Source of the DNA: Dyadobacter sediminis
GTDB taxonomy: Bacteria; Bacteroidota; Bacteroidia; Cytophagales; Spirosomataceae
NCBI RefSeq assembly: GCF_005860765.1
Contig: NZ_VCEI01000021.1
Span: forward strand, 1,054,001-1,118,000
Length of the DNA stretch: 64,000 bases
Reading direction: 5' to 3'
The stretch's first letter is position 1. The number at the start of each line of letters is the position of its first letter. A program made the position numbers and the translations under genes. Of this stretch, positions 26,226 through 37,180 are shown piece after piece. The notes below the pieces were generated by a model. The model was given only the letters and a program-made list of their open reading frames with translations. It made no database searches and was not told the origin of the DNA.

Positions 26226-29200
26226 TTACTTGTACAAAGGCTTTTTCGTGTTAAAGGCACTTTGAAGGGATGCTTTGACGTCATCGTACCGCAGCGGCTT
26301 TGAAATGTAATCGTCCATTCCGGCATTGATGCAGATTTCACGGTCTTCAGGCATGGCATTGGCCGTAACCGCAACAATGAACGGTTGCTTGATTTCCAGT
26401 TTCCTGATCAGCGAAGCTGCTTCCAGTCCGTCCATTTCCGGCATTTGAACATCCATAAAAATCAGGTCAAAAGTTTGCCTTTGTACCGTTTCCAGCGCTT
26501 CCCGACCGTTATGCACAACCTGTGCTGTGTAGCCCAGCTTGCGCAGCACCGTTACAAACAGTTTTTCGTTGATGGGATTATCCTCGGCAATCAGAATGGT
26601 GAGTGGAAAATCTGCGGCAAAGTTGTTTGAAAGCTGGCTTTTGCTGGCAATGTCCGGCTGGATTGCACCAGAACGTTGTGAAAGTTCATTTCTGATTACC
26701 TTGACAAGTTTCTGGTGTTTGACGGGTTTTGTAAGTATGGAGCGGAAAATGTCCGAGTTGTTTTTGCGTACGACGTCACCAACCGAGCTGAGCAGCACGA
26801 TCGGAAGCTGGGGGAACCTGCTTTTGATCTTTTCGCCTAATTCGAGTCCGTTCATTTCAGGCATGTGCTGATCCGTAATGACCAGTTCAATGTTTTTGTA
26901 CTGATCCAGGCGGTCCAGCGCGGCCTGGCCCGATGCTGCCAGCACCGGCACCAGTTTCCAGTACCGGAGCTGCGACTCTATGATCCGGAGATTGGTTTTG
27001 TTGTCATCTACAACCAGCACGAGTTTTCCTTCGATGTCATGCGCTTCATTGTCGGCAGACTGCGGCAATTTCTGCTCACTGGCTCTGGTATGTATACTGA
27101 AATAAAAATCGGTTCCTTTTCCATCCCAGCTTTCTGCATGGATATGCCCGCCCATTAACTGAACAAGCCGCTGGCTGATTACCAAGCCAAGGCCGGTACC
27201 GCCGTACTTCCGGGTATGCGAAGAATCAACCTGTGAAAATGCCTTGAACAATAAGTCAAGCTTGTCCTGCGGAATGCCGATACCTGTATCCTGCACCAGA
27301 AATTTCAGTTCGATCATACCGTCATCTTTCATACCTGCATTCTGTACACTTACAAGAATTTCGCCCTGCTGTGTAAATTTCACTGCATTCCCGACCAGAT
27401 TGATCAGGACCTGCCGCAGACGCAGATTGTCACCGACGATCTGGCCGGGAACGTCCGGTGCAATCTGATAAACAAGGTCCAGCCCGAGATCGGAAGCCTT
27501 TCCCGAAAAGATGCCGAGCACTTCTTCAATGCACTCGTGCAGGTCGAATGGCTTGTTTTCCAGTTCCATATTGCCGGACTCGATTTTGGAAAAATCCAGA
27601 ATGTCGTTGATGACCGTCAGCAGGCCGTCACCGCAGCTCATGATGGTTTCGGCATATTCTTCCTGCTCCTCGTTCATGGCCGTTTGAGAAAGCAGCGCAG
27701 CCATGCCCAGTATACCGTTCATGGGCGTCCGAATTTCATGGCTCATCGTGGCCAGAAACACACTTTTAGCCTGGTTTGCGCGTTCCGCTTCCTCTCTGGC
27801 GAGCTGCTCTTCAATGTGTTTTTTCTGCAGGTCGCTGTTCAGCTTGTGCAGGTTTTCCGCCTGTTCTTCCAGTACCTGCTTTTGCCGGATCACTTCTTTT
27901 GTCCTTGCCTGAACCTGACTGAGCAGTTCGAGTTTCTGTTTTTTGACGCCCTCCATTCTGGAATGGTATATACCGATGATCAGCGCAGCGACCAGCAGCA
28001 GCATGACACCTTGGAACCACCAGGTTTGCCAGAAGGGCGGGATGATATGCAGCCTTACAGAAGTTCCGGTTTCGTTCCAGATGCCGTCATTGTTGGAGGC
28101 TTTTACCCGGAAAACATAGTCGCCCGGATCCAGATTCGTGTAAGTCGCACGGCGGGTAGTTCCGGGAAAAATCCAGTCTTTATCAAAACCTTCCAGTTTA
28201 TACGCATATTTATTTTTTCTGGATATGGTGTAGTTCAGCGCAGTAAATTCAAAGGAAAGCATGAGGTCCTTGTAGGAAACCGTAATTTCCTGGGTGGCCG
28301 TAATGTGCTTTTTCAGCGGAGACTCTGCGTCATGCAGTGTGACGGATTTATTGAAAATCTGAAAGTCTGTAATGTAAACAGGCGGAATGTAATTGTTGTA
28401 TGCAATGCTGTCGGGATGAAAAAAGTTGAAGCCGTTTTGACCGCCGAAAAAAATGTAACCTTCCTGATTTTTGTAAACCGACATTCTGTTGAACGAAGTA
28501 CCTTGTAGTCCGTCGCTGTTATCGAAGTTGCGGAATGTTCTTGTTCCGGGATTGAAGTTGGAAATGCCGTAATTGGTACTGATCCAGAGCGTTCCGCGCG
28601 AATCTTCCGTTATTCCCTGGATTACATTGTTTGGAAGGCCGTCTTTCTGCCGGTAACTTCTGAAATTTCCTGTTTTCGGATTAAAGAGATTCAGTCCGTT
28701 GCTCGTTCCGATCCACAGATTGCCTTTCTTATCCTCATAAATACAGTTAACCAGGTTATTGCTGATGGAATTTTCATCGTCTTCATTATTGGCATAATGC
28801 GTAAAAGTGTTCTGTTTTTCATTAAAGAGGTTCAGCCCGCCGCCTTCTGTCCCGATCCACAAATTCCCTTTCCGGTCAATGCAGAGCGATTTGATGATAT
28901 CATTGTTGATGTGTCCGTGTTTTACAGCATTACTGTTATAAACAATGTACGTTCTCGCTTTCTTGTCATACCGGATAAGTCCGGCGGAAGTGCCGATCCA
29001 GATGAATCCGTTGCTGCCCTCGATCATGGAATTAATGTTGGACGGAATGACGTCACGGATGCTGCTGTCTTCATTCAGGTTCAGGAAAGTGCCTTTTTCC
29101 CGGTTGAAAATACTCAGTCCGCCTTTGTAGTTGCCGATCCACATTTTTTTGTCCTTGTCTTCATAAAGCGACATAATGAAGTTGCTGGCAATACTTTCGG

Positions 29201-30437
29201 CTTGCAAGGGATTGTGAGTATAATGTGTAAACCGGTCGGTTTTCCTGTCCCAGACGTTAATTCCGCCACCGTCCGTTCCCAGCCAGAGTTTGCCGTCGCT
29301 GTCTTCGGTTACGGTGAGTATATTGTCATTGTTGAGGCCGTTCTTCCTGCTCGGATTGCTTCTGTAGAGGTTGAATTTCTGCGGTTCGTAATCCATTACA
29401 TTCACGCCCCCGCTGTACGTCCCGATCCACATGGTACCGATGTTGTCACAATGCAGCGAATAAATAGAGCCATTGTTCAGCCCGCTGCTGATTGCAGGGT
29501 CAAATGCATATTTTTTGAAAGTACCGTTTTTTTCCAGAATATTGATCCCGCCGTTCCGGGTACCGATCCATAATCTGCCTTTTTTATCCTGCGCAAGGGA
29601 AATGACGTCATTGTGCGAAATACTCTGCGGATCTGCTTCATCGTGCTGGTAAGCCGTAAACTTTCCTTCACTTCTGTTGAACAGATTCAGTCCGCCGCCT
29701 TCGGTAGCAATCCAGAAACGATGCTGGGCATCTTCATAAATACTGTTGATTTCATTTTTGCTCAACGATTTCGGATCGGCCGGATCGTACATGTAATGCG
29801 TAAAACGGCTGCCGTCGGAAGAAAGCATTTCCAGCCCCTTCTTTTTCATTGCTGCCCAAACTGCTCCGTCGCTGGTAACCAGTACATCGATAACAAAGTT
29901 GTCGCTCAGGCTCGACGGCTCCGATTCATGATGAATAAAATGCCTGAAAGTTCTTTTTTTAATGTCGAAATAATTCAGCCCGCCGCCGCCGGTACCAATC
30001 CACAGATTGCCGTTCTTGTCCTCGGCAATGGAAGTTACATTGTTATGGCTGATGCTTGCGTCGTCGCCGGGCTTGTGCGTGTAATTGGTAAAGCGGTCGG
30101 TTTCGGGATTGTACAGGCTCAGGCCGCCGTAATTGGTGCCGATCCAGAGCCTTCCTTTGCTGTCTTCAAAAATGGTATGTACGTAATTATGGCCGAGGCT
30201 TCCGGGATTGTGCGGCTCATTGCGGTACACAGTAAATTTGTAACCGTCATAAATATTCAGCCCGTCCTGTGTTCCGAACCACATAAAACCCCGGCGGTCT
30301 TTCTGGATGCTCGTCACATTGTTCTGCGACAGGCCCTGGTTTGTGGTGAGGTGCCGGAACGAACGGTTTTTTTCCTGTGCCTGTAAACAGTAACTTACAA
30401 CAAGAAAAAATAAAACGGCCCGCAGAGATACTTTCAT
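26226..30437 (-). CDS. Hybrid two-component sensor kinase with double Reg_prop propeller and two receivers
   Basis: 1403 residues. A signal peptide (1-20) leads to about 14 Reg_prop repeats of the form W-I-G-T-x-G-G-L (residues 30-700), enough for two seven-bladed propellers, then a Y_Y_Y domain ([14 protein letters not shown]). One membrane helix (about residue 800-822, [20 protein letters not shown]) separates this periplasmic sensor from a coiled-coil linker, HisKA with H900 ([11 protein letters not shown]), HATPase, and two receivers with D1189 and D1329. Bacteroides hybrid systems of this type sense glycan fragments and end in an AraC domain; here the AraC domain is absent, so output needs another protein. 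Position next to glgE-treS-glgB suggests an alpha-glucan or maltose signal (inference). Confidence 0.93.
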   Translation of the reverse strand: MKVSLRAVLFFLVVSYCLQAQEKNRSFRHLTTNQGLSQNNVTSIQKDRRGFMWFGTQDGLNIYDGYKFTVYRNEPHNPGSLGHNYVHTIFEDSKGRLWIGTNYGGLSLYNPETDRFTNYTHKPGDDASISHNNVTSIAEDKNGNLWIGTGGGGLNYFDIKKRTFRHFIHHESEPSSLSDNFVIDVLVTSDGAVWAAMKKKGLEMLSSDGSRFTHYMYDPADPKSLSKNEINSIYEDAQHRFWIATEGGGLNLFNRSEGKFTAYQHDEADPQSISHNDVISLAQDKKGRLWIGTRNGGINILEKNGTFKKYAFDPAISSGLNNGSIYSLHCDNIGTMWIGTYSGGVNVMDYEPQKFNLYRSNPSRKNGLNNDNILTVTEDSDGKLWLGTDGGGINVWDRKTDRFTHYTHNPLQAESIASNFIMSLYEDKDKKMWIGNYKGGLSIFNREKGTFLNLNEDSSIRDVIPSNINSMIEGSNGFIWIGTSAGLIRYDKKARTYIVYNSNAVKHGHINNDIIKSLCIDRKGNLWIGTEGGGLNLFNEKQNTFTHYANNEDDENSISNNLVNCIYEDKKGNLWIGTSNGLNLFNPKTGNFRSYRQKDGLPNNVIQGITEDSRGTLWISTNYGISNFNPGTRTFRNFDNSDGLQGTSFNRMSVYKNQEGYIFFGGQNGFNFFHPDSIAYNNYIPPVYITDFQIFNKSVTLHDAESPLKKHITATQEITVSYKDLMLSFEFTALNYTISRKNKYAYKLEGFDKDWIFPGTTRRATYTNLDPGDYVFRVKASNNDGIWNETGTSVRLHIIPPFWQTWWFQGVMLLLVAALIIGIYHSRMEGVKKQKLELLSQVQARTKEVIRQKQVLEEQAENLHKLNSDLQKKHIEEQLAREEAERANQAKSVFLATMSHEIRTPMNGILGMAALLSQTAMNEEQEEYAETIMSCGDGLLTVINDILDFSKIESGNMELENKPFDLHECIEEVLGIFSGKASDLGLDLVYQIAPDVPGQIVGDNLRLRQVLINLVGNAVKFTQQGEILVSVQNAGMKDDGMIELKFLVQDTGIGIPQDKLDLLFKAFSQVDSSHTRKYGGTGLGLVISQRLVQLMGGHIHAESWDGKGTDFYFSIHTRASEQKLPQSADNEAHDIEGKLVLVVDDNKTNLRIIESQLRYWKLVPVLAASGQAALDRLDQYKNIELVITDQHMPEMNGLELGEKIKSRFPQLPIVLLSSVGDVVRKNNSDIFRSILTKPVKHQKLVKVIRNELSQRSGAIQPDIASKSQLSNNFAADFPLTILIAEDNPINEKLFVTVLRKLGYTAQVVHNGREALETVQRQTFDLIFMDVQMPEMDGLEAASLIRKLEIKQPFIVAVTANAMPEDREICINAGMDDYISKPLRYDDVKASLQSAFNTKKPLYK

Positions 30438-30627
30438 TATCCTTGATTGAATAAATATTACTTGTTGAGGCTGGAATTAAAAATTTGTTCTTATTAAAGA
30501 TAGAAATGAAATAAGAAGTATTTCTACTATTGGCAATAAATGTAGAAATAAAAATTATTTTTTAATAATTGATTGAACTTGATGGTCTTTGCAGATAGCT
30601 TTATAGAGAACTTTCCTTCCCGTGTAC

Positions 30628-31005
30628 ATGAAATTTCTTCTGATTGATGATAGCAGTTTTGATTTGTTTACTCAGGAGAAATTACTTTTGAGAAGCGGAT
30701 TGACGACAGAAGTCATCACATTTAGTTCGGCACAGCTTGCACTTGATTTTCTTGAAACACAACCCGCGGAAATGCCTGAGACTGTGATATTGCTGGATCT
30801 TCAGATGCCCGGGATCAACGGGTTCCAGTTTATCGCGAAGTACGCACATCTTGCGGACGAATTAAGGGCAAGGATCAAGGTTTTCATGATCTCTTCCACG
30901 GTGGACAGAACGGATATGGAAGAAGCTACTGCCAACCCGTTTATTATACAGCTGCTTTCCAAACCATTGGAAATCCCGGTTTTAAAATCCCTTCTGAATA
31001 TGTAA
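30628..31005 (+). CDS. Stand-alone receiver-domain protein (CheY-like)
   Basis: 125 residues from the ATG at 30628 (a GTG at 30622 would add two). It is a single receiver domain: acidic D7-D8, phosphoacceptor D57 in VILLDLQMPG, S89-S90 near the switch position and K112 in LLSKPLE. It has no output domain. It is divergent from the hybrid kinase gene (190 bases apart) and 79 bases before the treY-malQ fusion. It could receive phosphate from the hybrid kinase or act as a phosphate sink; this cannot be decided from sequence. Confidence 0.9.
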   Translation: MKFLLIDDSSFDLFTQEKLLLRSGLTTEVITFSSAQLALDFLETQPAEMPETVILLDLQMPGINGFQFIAKYAHLADELRARIKVFMISSTVDRTDMEEATANPFIIQLLSKPLEIPVLKSLLNM

Positions 31006-31084
31006 ATTCTTCATTTTCCTGCGCGGACCATTCTTGTACTGGCACAGTATTTAATATGCAAGCAAAGAATCATTCCGACTTATT

Positions 31085-34000
31085 ATGAATAATCTTACAG
31101 CTACTTACCGCATACAATTTCATAAAGCATTTTCTTTTACCGATTTCGAAAAATGGATTCCTTACTTCCAGAAGCTGGGAGTGGGAACCATTTACGCTTC
31201 ACCGATCCTGGAATCCACACCCGGCAGCACGCATGGCTACGACGGTGTGAATCCGTCCGTCATTGATCCTGAAATCGGAACCGAAGATCAGCTCCGGGAA
31301 CTCAGCAGCAGTCTTAAAAAACTGGAAATAAAATGGTTGCAGGACATCGTACCCAACCATATGGCATTTCATTTCACCAATCCGTGGCTGATGGATGTGC
31401 TTGAAAAAGGGAAGCAGTCCGTGTATGCCACTTATTTTGACATGCCGGGCAACAGCAAACTGTTTCGCGGAAAAATGATGGTGCCGTTTCTGGGCAAGGA
31501 ACTGGACGAAGTGATCGAGGATGGCAAACTGAAGACTGAATTTGTAGACGGCCGACTGGTGCTTACCTATGAAGGAACTTCTTTCCCGGTCAACCTGAAA
31601 TCGTACATCACCATTCTGAATGCAGGCGAAGAGGAGGGCCCGCAGACAATCGGGCAATTTATATCACAGCTGAACGAAATCCATGAAGTGGAAGATCCGA
31701 AAGTATTTTCCGAAAGATGGAACGAGCTGCTGCTTCAGCTTGCTTCGCTGATGAAAAACGATATGGTGAAAAACTATATCACGGCACGGCTGGAACAGAT
31801 CAGCGGCGACAAGGAAAAGCTGAAAGCACTTGCCGCACAGCAGGAATACAGGCTTTGCTACTGGAGGCATACGGAGGCGCAGATCAGTTTCAGAAGGTTT
31901 TTTACGGTAAACGGTCTGATTTGCCTTAATATCCAGGACGAAAATGTTTTTGAGCATTATCACCGTTATATCAAAACGCTGCTGGACGAAGGCATTTTTC
32001 AGGGCATCCGCATTGACCATATCGATGGCTTGTACGATCCGGCGGCATACCTTGAACAAATAAGAGCACTGACCGGTGAAGACACCTACATCGTTGCCGA
32101 AAAAATCCTTGAAAAGCACGAAGACCTTCCCGCTTCCTGGCCGATCGAAGGAACAACCGGATACGAATTTCTTGCTACTTTAAACAACCTGCTAACAAAC
32201 AGCCAGGCAGAACAGGTTTTCTCCGATTATTACAGCGAACTGACCGGCAACAAGGAATCCGTACGTTCCAATCTGCTGAACAAGAAATCCGATATCCTTT
32301 ACAACCATATGGGCGGTGAACTGGAAAACCTGTATCAGCTTTTTGTGGAGCTTCAGCTTGCAGATCAGGACACCATAGAAAGAATCGGAAAGGACAACCT
32401 TAAAAAGACAATCGGTGAATTTTTGATCCACTGCCCTGTTTACCGCTATTATGGAAACAACATGCCGCTGTCTGAAACGGAAACGCTGGAAATCCAGGCC
32501 ATTTTTGAAGACGTCCGCGAGCATCATGAAGACCTGACGGAAACCATTGCTTTTCTGGAAGAAAGTATCCTGAAAAAAACAGCTGGCGGGGATGAAGCAT
32601 ATCAGGCAAAGGCACTGGAATTCTACCAGAGGCTGATGCAGTTCTCCGGACCGCTGATGGCAAAAGGCGGAGAAGACACGCTGATGTATACATACAACCG
32701 CTTTATCGGACATAACGATGTCGGCGACTTTCCGGACCGTTTCGGTATGAGCATCAAGGATTTTCATCAAAGCATGCGTCAGCGCCAGAAAGACTGGCCG
32801 CTGGCACTGAATGCGACATCCACGCAAGATACAAAAAGAGGCGAGGACGTACGCGCAAGGCTTAATGTACTGACGGATATTGGTGAAGAATGGATTGCCA
32901 AGGTAAAGGAATGGACGGCGCTGAACGCTGATTTGAAAAAAGATCAGGCCGGGCCGACTGCGAACGATGAATACCTGATTTACCAGACGCTTGCAGGCGC
33001 TTATCCGATGCAGGGCGAAGATGAAGACAACTTTCAGCAAAGACTTGGAGAATACCTTCAGAAAGCACTTCGCGAAGCCAAGACGGAAACCAACTGGTCG
33101 GAGCCGAATGAAGCTTACGAAAGCAGCGTAATGAAGTTTGCGGATCAGCTGCTGAACAAGGAACACCCGTTCTTCGACAACTTCACGGCATTTAACGCGG
33201 AAATAGCGGATTACGGCATCATCAATTCACTGGTTCAGCTTGTGCTGAAATTTACATGTCCCGGCATCCCGGATGTTTATCAGGGCTGCGAACTCTGGGA
33301 TTTCAGTTTGGTAGATCCGGACAACCGCCGTCCGGTTGATTTTGCCAAAAGGGAACAATGGCTGAAAGAACTGGACGATTACGATGCAGACAGGCTGCTG
33401 GAAAAACTCTGGGACGACCGCAACAATGCACAGATCAAACTCTGGCTGACACAGCATTTGTTCAAGCTGCGCAGGGAAAACCCGCTTCTCTTTACTAAAG
33501 GAGATTATATCCCTCTGAAAATGCGAGGTGCGTACAAAGATCATATTCTGGCATTTGCGCGCAAGCAGAAGAAAGATTACTACATTGTGATCGTGCCGCT
33601 GCATGCCGCCGTTATATGCAGGGAACAGCAAAAAAGCTTCTTTGATATCGACTGGAAAGATACGCTGATCGTCATGCCGGACAACCTTTCACTGGAATGG
33701 GACAATGTTTTCAGCGAAGAAAAACTGGAATTCCAGGGCAAGATCAACATGAGCGACATTTTCAGGGAACTGCCATTTGCCGTACTGAAAGGAACAAAAC
33801 TGGACAATGAGCGCATGGCGGGTGTTTTGCTGCACATCAGTTCGCTGGCATCGCCTTTCGGAATTGGTGACATGGGACCGGAATCCTACGCGTTTGCCGA
33901 TTTCCTGGGCAGGAGCAATCAGAAGTTATGGCAAATGCTGCCGCTGAATCCGGTGGAAGCCGCACAGGCCAATTCTCCGTACAGCGCGCTTTCAAGCCGT

Positions 34001-35308
34001 GCAGGCAATCCGTTGCTGGTGAGTCCGGAGCTTTTGGCCGAAGACGGTTTGCTGGATCGTGAAAAATTGCAGGAATACCATTTACCCGATACCGGAGAAG
34101 CGGATTATGATCAGGCTGCCAAAATAAAAAACGAGCTGTTGCAGGAAGCATTCAACAAGTTCAACGAACTGCAGGATTCAGAAGAGGAAAAGCATTTCGA
34201 AGCCTTTTGTGAAAAAAATACAGAATGGCTGCATGATTTTGCCGTGTACATGGTACTGAAAGCCAAACATGAAACACAGCCCTGGTACGAATGGCCGGAT
34301 GAATACCGGAAGCGAGATCAGCCTGCACTGGACGAACTGGAAAAAACAGAAGCAGAACACATCCGGTTTGTGAAGTGGCAGCAGTACATTTTTGACAAGC
34401 AGTGGAAAAGCCTGCGCAAATACTGCAACGGCTTGAATATTCAGCTGCTGGGCGACATGCCTTTCTATGTCAGCTATGATTCGGCAGATGTATGGTCAAA
34501 TCCGGAATTCTTCTGTGTGGATGAAAATGGAAAAATAACCGGTATTGCGGGCGTTCCGCCGGATGCGTTTTCGGATGACGGCCAGCTTTGGGGAATGCCT
34601 GTGTTTAACTGGGGAGCACTCAAACAGCAGGGATACCAATGGTGGATCGAACGGCTGGCAAAAAACATCGAACTGTTCGATATCGTGCGGCTTGACCATT
34701 TCAGGGCTTTTGCAGATTACTGGGAAGTGCCGGGCGGTGAAAAGACGGCTGTAAAAGGAGAATGGAAACTCGGGCCTGATGAAGATTTCTTCAAGAAAAT
34801 AGAAGCAGCATTGGGCGGACTGCCGTTCATAGCGGAAGATCTTGGAGAAGTAAGCCCGGCAGTATTCAGGCTGCGCGACAAATTTGCGTTGCCCGGTATG
34901 AAAGTACTGCAGTTCGCTTTTGATGAAAATATGCCGCAGTCGGATCATATACCTCATAATTTCACGCCCAACTTTATAGTTTATACCGGAACGCACGACA
35001 ACAACACCATACGGGGATGGTTCCGGCAGGCGGTGGATGACGATATGAAAGCGCGTATTGAAAACTACATTTCAGCCTCGGTCAATGAAGAAAATTTTTA
35101 TGTCGCTATGGCGCGCATGGCTTATTCTTCAGTTGCCAAAGCAGCTATACTGCCGATGCAGGATGTTCTGAATCTGGACGAGTCCACCAAAATGAACAGT
35201 CCGGGATCAAGCGAAAACAACTGGGCATGGCGGTTGACACCGGGTCAGGTTACCAAGGATGCCGAAAAGTTTCTGGCAGACCTGACGGTTTTGTTCAACC
35301 GGGATTAA
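31085..35308 (+). CDS. Maltooligosyl-trehalose synthase / 4-alpha-glucanotransferase fusion
   Basis: 1407 residues. Residues 1 to about 900 are a TreY-type GH13 enzyme (TYRIQFHKAFSF at the start; D311 in GIRIDHIDGLY; E339 in YIVAEKIL; GHNDVGDFPDRFG). It isomerises the reducing-end alpha-1,4 bond of a maltooligosaccharide to a trehalose bond. From Met 911 (GVLLHISSLASPFGIGDMGP) to the end is a complete GH77 amylomaltase, with IVRLDHFRAFADYWEVPGG, FIAEDLGEVSP and TGTHDNNTIRGWF. MalQ rebuilds chain lengths, so the fusion could feed TreY with chains of the right size. TreZ, which would release trehalose, is not in the window. No frameshift was seen at the junction. Confidence 0.95.
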   Translation: MNNLTATYRIQFHKAFSFTDFEKWIPYFQKLGVGTIYASPILESTPGSTHGYDGVNPSVIDPEIGTEDQLRELSSSLKKLEIKWLQDIVPNHMAFHFTNPWLMDVLEKGKQSVYATYFDMPGNSKLFRGKMMVPFLGKELDEVIEDGKLKTEFVDGRLVLTYEGTSFPVNLKSYITILNAGEEEGPQTIGQFISQLNEIHEVEDPKVFSERWNELLLQLASLMKNDMVKNYITARLEQISGDKEKLKALAAQQEYRLCYWRHTEAQISFRRFFTVNGLICLNIQDENVFEHYHRYIKTLLDEGIFQGIRIDHIDGLYDPAAYLEQIRALTGEDTYIVAEKILEKHEDLPASWPIEGTTGYEFLATLNNLLTNSQAEQVFSDYYSELTGNKESVRSNLLNKKSDILYNHMGGELENLYQLFVELQLADQDTIERIGKDNLKKTIGEFLIHCPVYRYYGNNMPLSETETLEIQAIFEDVREHHEDLTETIAFLEESILKKTAGGDEAYQAKALEFYQRLMQFSGPLMAKGGEDTLMYTYNRFIGHNDVGDFPDRFGMSIKDFHQSMRQRQKDWPLALNATSTQDTKRGEDVRARLNVLTDIGEEWIAKVKEWTALNADLKKDQAGPTANDEYLIYQTLAGAYPMQGEDEDNFQQRLGEYLQKALREAKTETNWSEPNEAYESSVMKFADQLLNKEHPFFDNFTAFNAEIADYGIINSLVQLVLKFTCPGIPDVYQGCELWDFSLVDPDNRRPVDFAKREQWLKELDDYDADRLLEKLWDDRNNAQIKLWLTQHLFKLRRENPLLFTKGDYIPLKMRGAYKDHILAFARKQKKDYYIVIVPLHAAVICREQQKSFFDIDWKDTLIVMPDNLSLEWDNVFSEEKLEFQGKINMSDIFRELPFAVLKGTKLDNERMAGVLLHISSLASPFGIGDMGPESYAFADFLGRSNQKLWQMLPLNPVEAAQANSPYSALSSRAGNPLLVSPELLAEDGLLDREKLQEYHLPDTGEADYDQAAKIKNELLQEAFNKFNELQDSEEEKHFEAFCEKNTEWLHDFAVYMVLKAKHETQPWYEWPDEYRKRDQPALDELEKTEAEHIRFVKWQQYIFDKQWKSLRKYCNGLNIQLLGDMPFYVSYDSADVWSNPEFFCVDENGKITGIAGVPPDAFSDDGQLWGMPVFNWGALKQQGYQWWIERLAKNIELFDIVRLDHFRAFADYWEVPGGEKTAVKGEWKLGPDEDFFKKIEAALGGLPFIAEDLGEVSPAVFRLRDKFALPGMKVLQFAFDENMPQSDHIPHNFTPNFIVYTGTHDNNTIRGWFRQAVDDDMKARIENYISASVNEENFYVAMARMAYSSVAKAAILPMQDVLNLDESTKMNSPGSSENNWAWRLTPGQVTKDAEKFLADLTVLFNRD

Positions 35309-35370
35309 GTATGTAATGGCATGGAATTTTAGTTCATCACCCGTTTTATAACGCTTAAAAAAGGACTGTT

Positions 35371-35928
35371 ATGGAAAGTGTACATGTTAAATCGGAAAAA
35401 GTAACCGGCTTGTTTGAAACCCACAAAGATGCCGACCATATATTTACTACACTCCTTGAAAAAGGATATGACCGGGACGAAATCTCTGTAGTGATGGCCA
35501 GGCCGGAAAACAAATCTGAAGATGATCTCGAAGAACATCCGGCAGAAACACATGCAGCCGGTGATGCGAAGCGTGGCGCTATAGTAGGAGGCGCCGCCGG
35601 CGCCGTGCTCACCGTCATTGCTGCAATCGGTACAAACCTGGTATTGCCCGGCGTAGGGCTTGTTCTGGCCGGCCCGTTACTGGCCGGACTTACCGGAGCT
35701 GCTGCAGGCGGATTGGCAGGCGGAACCATCGGTGCCATCATTGGTTCCGGTTATCCGAAAGACGATGTGGATTATTATGAAGATAAAATCAAGCAGGGCG
35801 GTATCATCATCAGCGTGGAAGTTAAAAGTCACCTGAACAAGGAAAGCCTTGCCGAAGAATTCAGAAAATGCAATGGAACCAGGATTCTGGTTTCCGGTGA
35901 CAACAATAACAACAATGCATTCTTGTGA
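35371..35928 (+). CDS. General stress protein 17M-like protein with glycine-rich hydrophobic core
   Basis: 185 residues. The N-terminus (KVTGLFETHKDADHIFTTLL, then GYDRDEISVVMA) has the alpha/beta pattern of the general stress protein 17M/YflT-like family. The middle (residues 68-128) is rich in Gly and Ala with two hydrophobic stretches that look like glycine-zipper membrane segments. The C-terminus repeats an alpha/beta unit (YYEDKIKQGGIIISVEVKS) and ends with an Asn-rich tail. Such proteins are induced by general stress in many bacteria, but their molecular role is unknown. The gene has its own intergenic region downstream of the glucan fusion gene. Confidence 0.72.
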   Translation: MESVHVKSEKVTGLFETHKDADHIFTTLLEKGYDRDEISVVMARPENKSEDDLEEHPAETHAAGDAKRGAIVGGAAGAVLTVIAAIGTNLVLPGVGLVLAGPLLAGLTGAAAGGLAGGTIGAIIGSGYPKDDVDYYEDKIKQGGIIISVEVKSHLNKESLAEEFRKCNGTRILVSGDNNNNNAFL

Positions 35929-35948
35929 CGGACTTTCAATGATGTGAT

Positions 35949-35956
35949 TATATTTG
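35949..35956 (+). promoter_or_regulatory. TAnnTTTG -7 element before a lipoprotein gene
   Basis: TATATTTG matches the -7 consensus of Bacteroidota promoters. A TTG at 35923-35925 lies 23 bases upstream, at the long end of the accepted spacing. Transcription would start near 35963, so the coding start at 35980 is preferred over the longer frame at 35944. Confidence 0.55.
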
Positions 35957-35979
35957 TACAAACACGTATAATCTGGAAA

Positions 35980-36441
35980 ATGACCGTTCAAAGAAAATGC
36001 ATATTTCTGTTCCTGCTCACATTGTCCGCCTGCAGTCAGTCGGCGGACAATGTGCAGGAAGCAGCTTCCATATTAATGAACCAATCCCAATGGCGCATTG
36101 ACGAGATTTCTGTCAATGACGCCATTACTTTTAAAGAGGGTAAACTAACGCAGCAATTCGGCGGCATTGACTTTGAAAGGTATATGGAGACCGTAGAACT
36201 GAAAAAGGACGGCACGTTTTCAGGGGTTTTCAAAGGAGAATCAAAACCTTTTATCCTGAAATGGAAAGAAAACAAGGCCAATATCACCGTCGGAGCCGCA
36301 GATGCCCATGCGAAAAGTGGCGAATGGACCATTGAACCACACGATGTCAGCAGCAGTTCTTTTACAATGAAGACGCAAAGCACAGCCTACGATTATCCGC
36401 GCGTAACAAGAATTGCCCTGAAATTCAAGGCAGCAAAATAA
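35980..36441 (+). CDS. Small lipoprotein with a lipocalin-like pattern
   Basis: 153 residues from the ATG at 35980. The signal peptide (MTVQRKCIFLFLLTLSAC) ends in lipobox LSAC, so Cys18 is probably lipidated. The mature part has alternating polar/hydrophobic strands, with WRIDEISVNDAITFKEGKL, a VELKKDGTFSGVFKG hairpin and a closing RVTRIALKFKAAK. This fits the lipocalin-like small lipoproteins common in Bacteroidota, but similarity to a named family is not certain. It is followed 30 bases later by the DUF4202 gene. Confidence 0.68.
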   Translation: MTVQRKCIFLFLLTLSACSQSADNVQEAASILMNQSQWRIDEISVNDAITFKEGKLTQQFGGIDFERYMETVELKKDGTFSGVFKGESKPFILKWKENKANITVGAADAHAKSGEWTIEPHDVSSSSFTMKTQSTAYDYPRVTRIALKFKAAK

Positions 36442-36471
36442 CTTTAACCACAATGTATATACCGGCCATTC

Positions 36472-37053
36472 ATGGACAAACTTGCAAAAGCATTTGAACT
36501 TTTTGACGCATACAACCGGCAGTCGCCCGAGCATCTGCAATGGGAAAGCGAGGATTATCCGGCTGAATATTTTTATGCGGTAAAACGATATGAATGGATA
36601 AAAAAGCTTGATCCCGAAGCAAGCGAAAGCCTTTTGCTGGCATCCAGAAGCCAGCATATCGGCAGGTGGGAAATTGCCAGAGATTCATATCCGGACGGAA
36701 GGGCGGGTTATCTTAGATGGAGAAGCGATCTTGCGAAATTCCATGCGCACAAAGCAGAGGAAATACTGGCTTCGGTAGGTTATGACAAGGAAACAACCGA
36801 CCGCGTCCGGCAAATTATTCTCAAACAGAAAATAAAGGCAGATAGCGAAGTGCAGACCATGGAAAATGCATTGTGCCTGGTTTTTCTTCAGTACCAGTTT
36901 GATGACCTGATTGCAAAGGTAAGCGAGGAGAAAATGATTGACATACTGCGGAAAACGTGGGCGAAAATGAGCGATTCCGGCAGAGAAACGGCGCTGTCGC
37001 TGCAATACAGCAATGAAGGAAAACAACTGATTCATAAAGCCTTGAATGGCTGA
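36472..37053 (+). CDS. DUF4202 protein
   Basis: 193 residues, mostly helical. The sequence YFYAVKRYEWIKKLDPEASE, then LLLASRSQHIGRWEIAR with paired histidine/arginine and YLRWRSDLAKFHAHKAEEIL, matches DUF4202. The conserved His and acidic residues (SQHIGRW, FHAHKAEE, QTMENALCLVFL) resemble the HD-domain arrangement of metal-dependent phosphohydrolases, so a hydrolase role is possible but unproven. It is probably cytoplasmic. The gene follows the lipoprotein gene and faces the von Willebrand protein gene. Confidence 0.8.
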   Translation: MDKLAKAFELFDAYNRQSPEHLQWESEDYPAEYFYAVKRYEWIKKLDPEASESLLLASRSQHIGRWEIARDSYPDGRAGYLRWRSDLAKFHAHKAEEILASVGYDKETTDRVRQIILKQKIKADSEVQTMENALCLVFLQYQFDDLIAKVSEEKMIDILRKTWAKMSDSGRETALSLQYSNEGKQLIHKALNG

Positions 37054-37123
37054 AAAACATTTTCGCAGATAAGTAACTGCGGGCAATCCATCATTTGTAA
37101 ATACAGCTTCGTAAAAACAACAA

Positions 37124-37155
37124 TCTGTGCGGCAAAGTAAAATACGCCGCACAGA
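37124..37155. terminator. Hairpin between convergent genes
   Basis: TCTGTGCGGC (37124-37133) and GCCGCACAGA (37146-37155) form a perfect ten-base stem with a 12-base loop. It lies between the DUF4202 gene (+) and the vWA gene (-) and is suited to stop transcription from either side, though T-runs are weak. Confidence 0.6.
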
Positions 37156-37180
37156 CTGTTATGCATTGCAAAAGTGATTT

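Noticed and set aside
27537-28508. 323-residue plus-strand frame opposite the hybrid kinase
   Set aside because: It is antisense to conserved Y_Y_Y, linker and kinase domains of the real gene and has no family-like motif; it is a by-product of the codon pattern.
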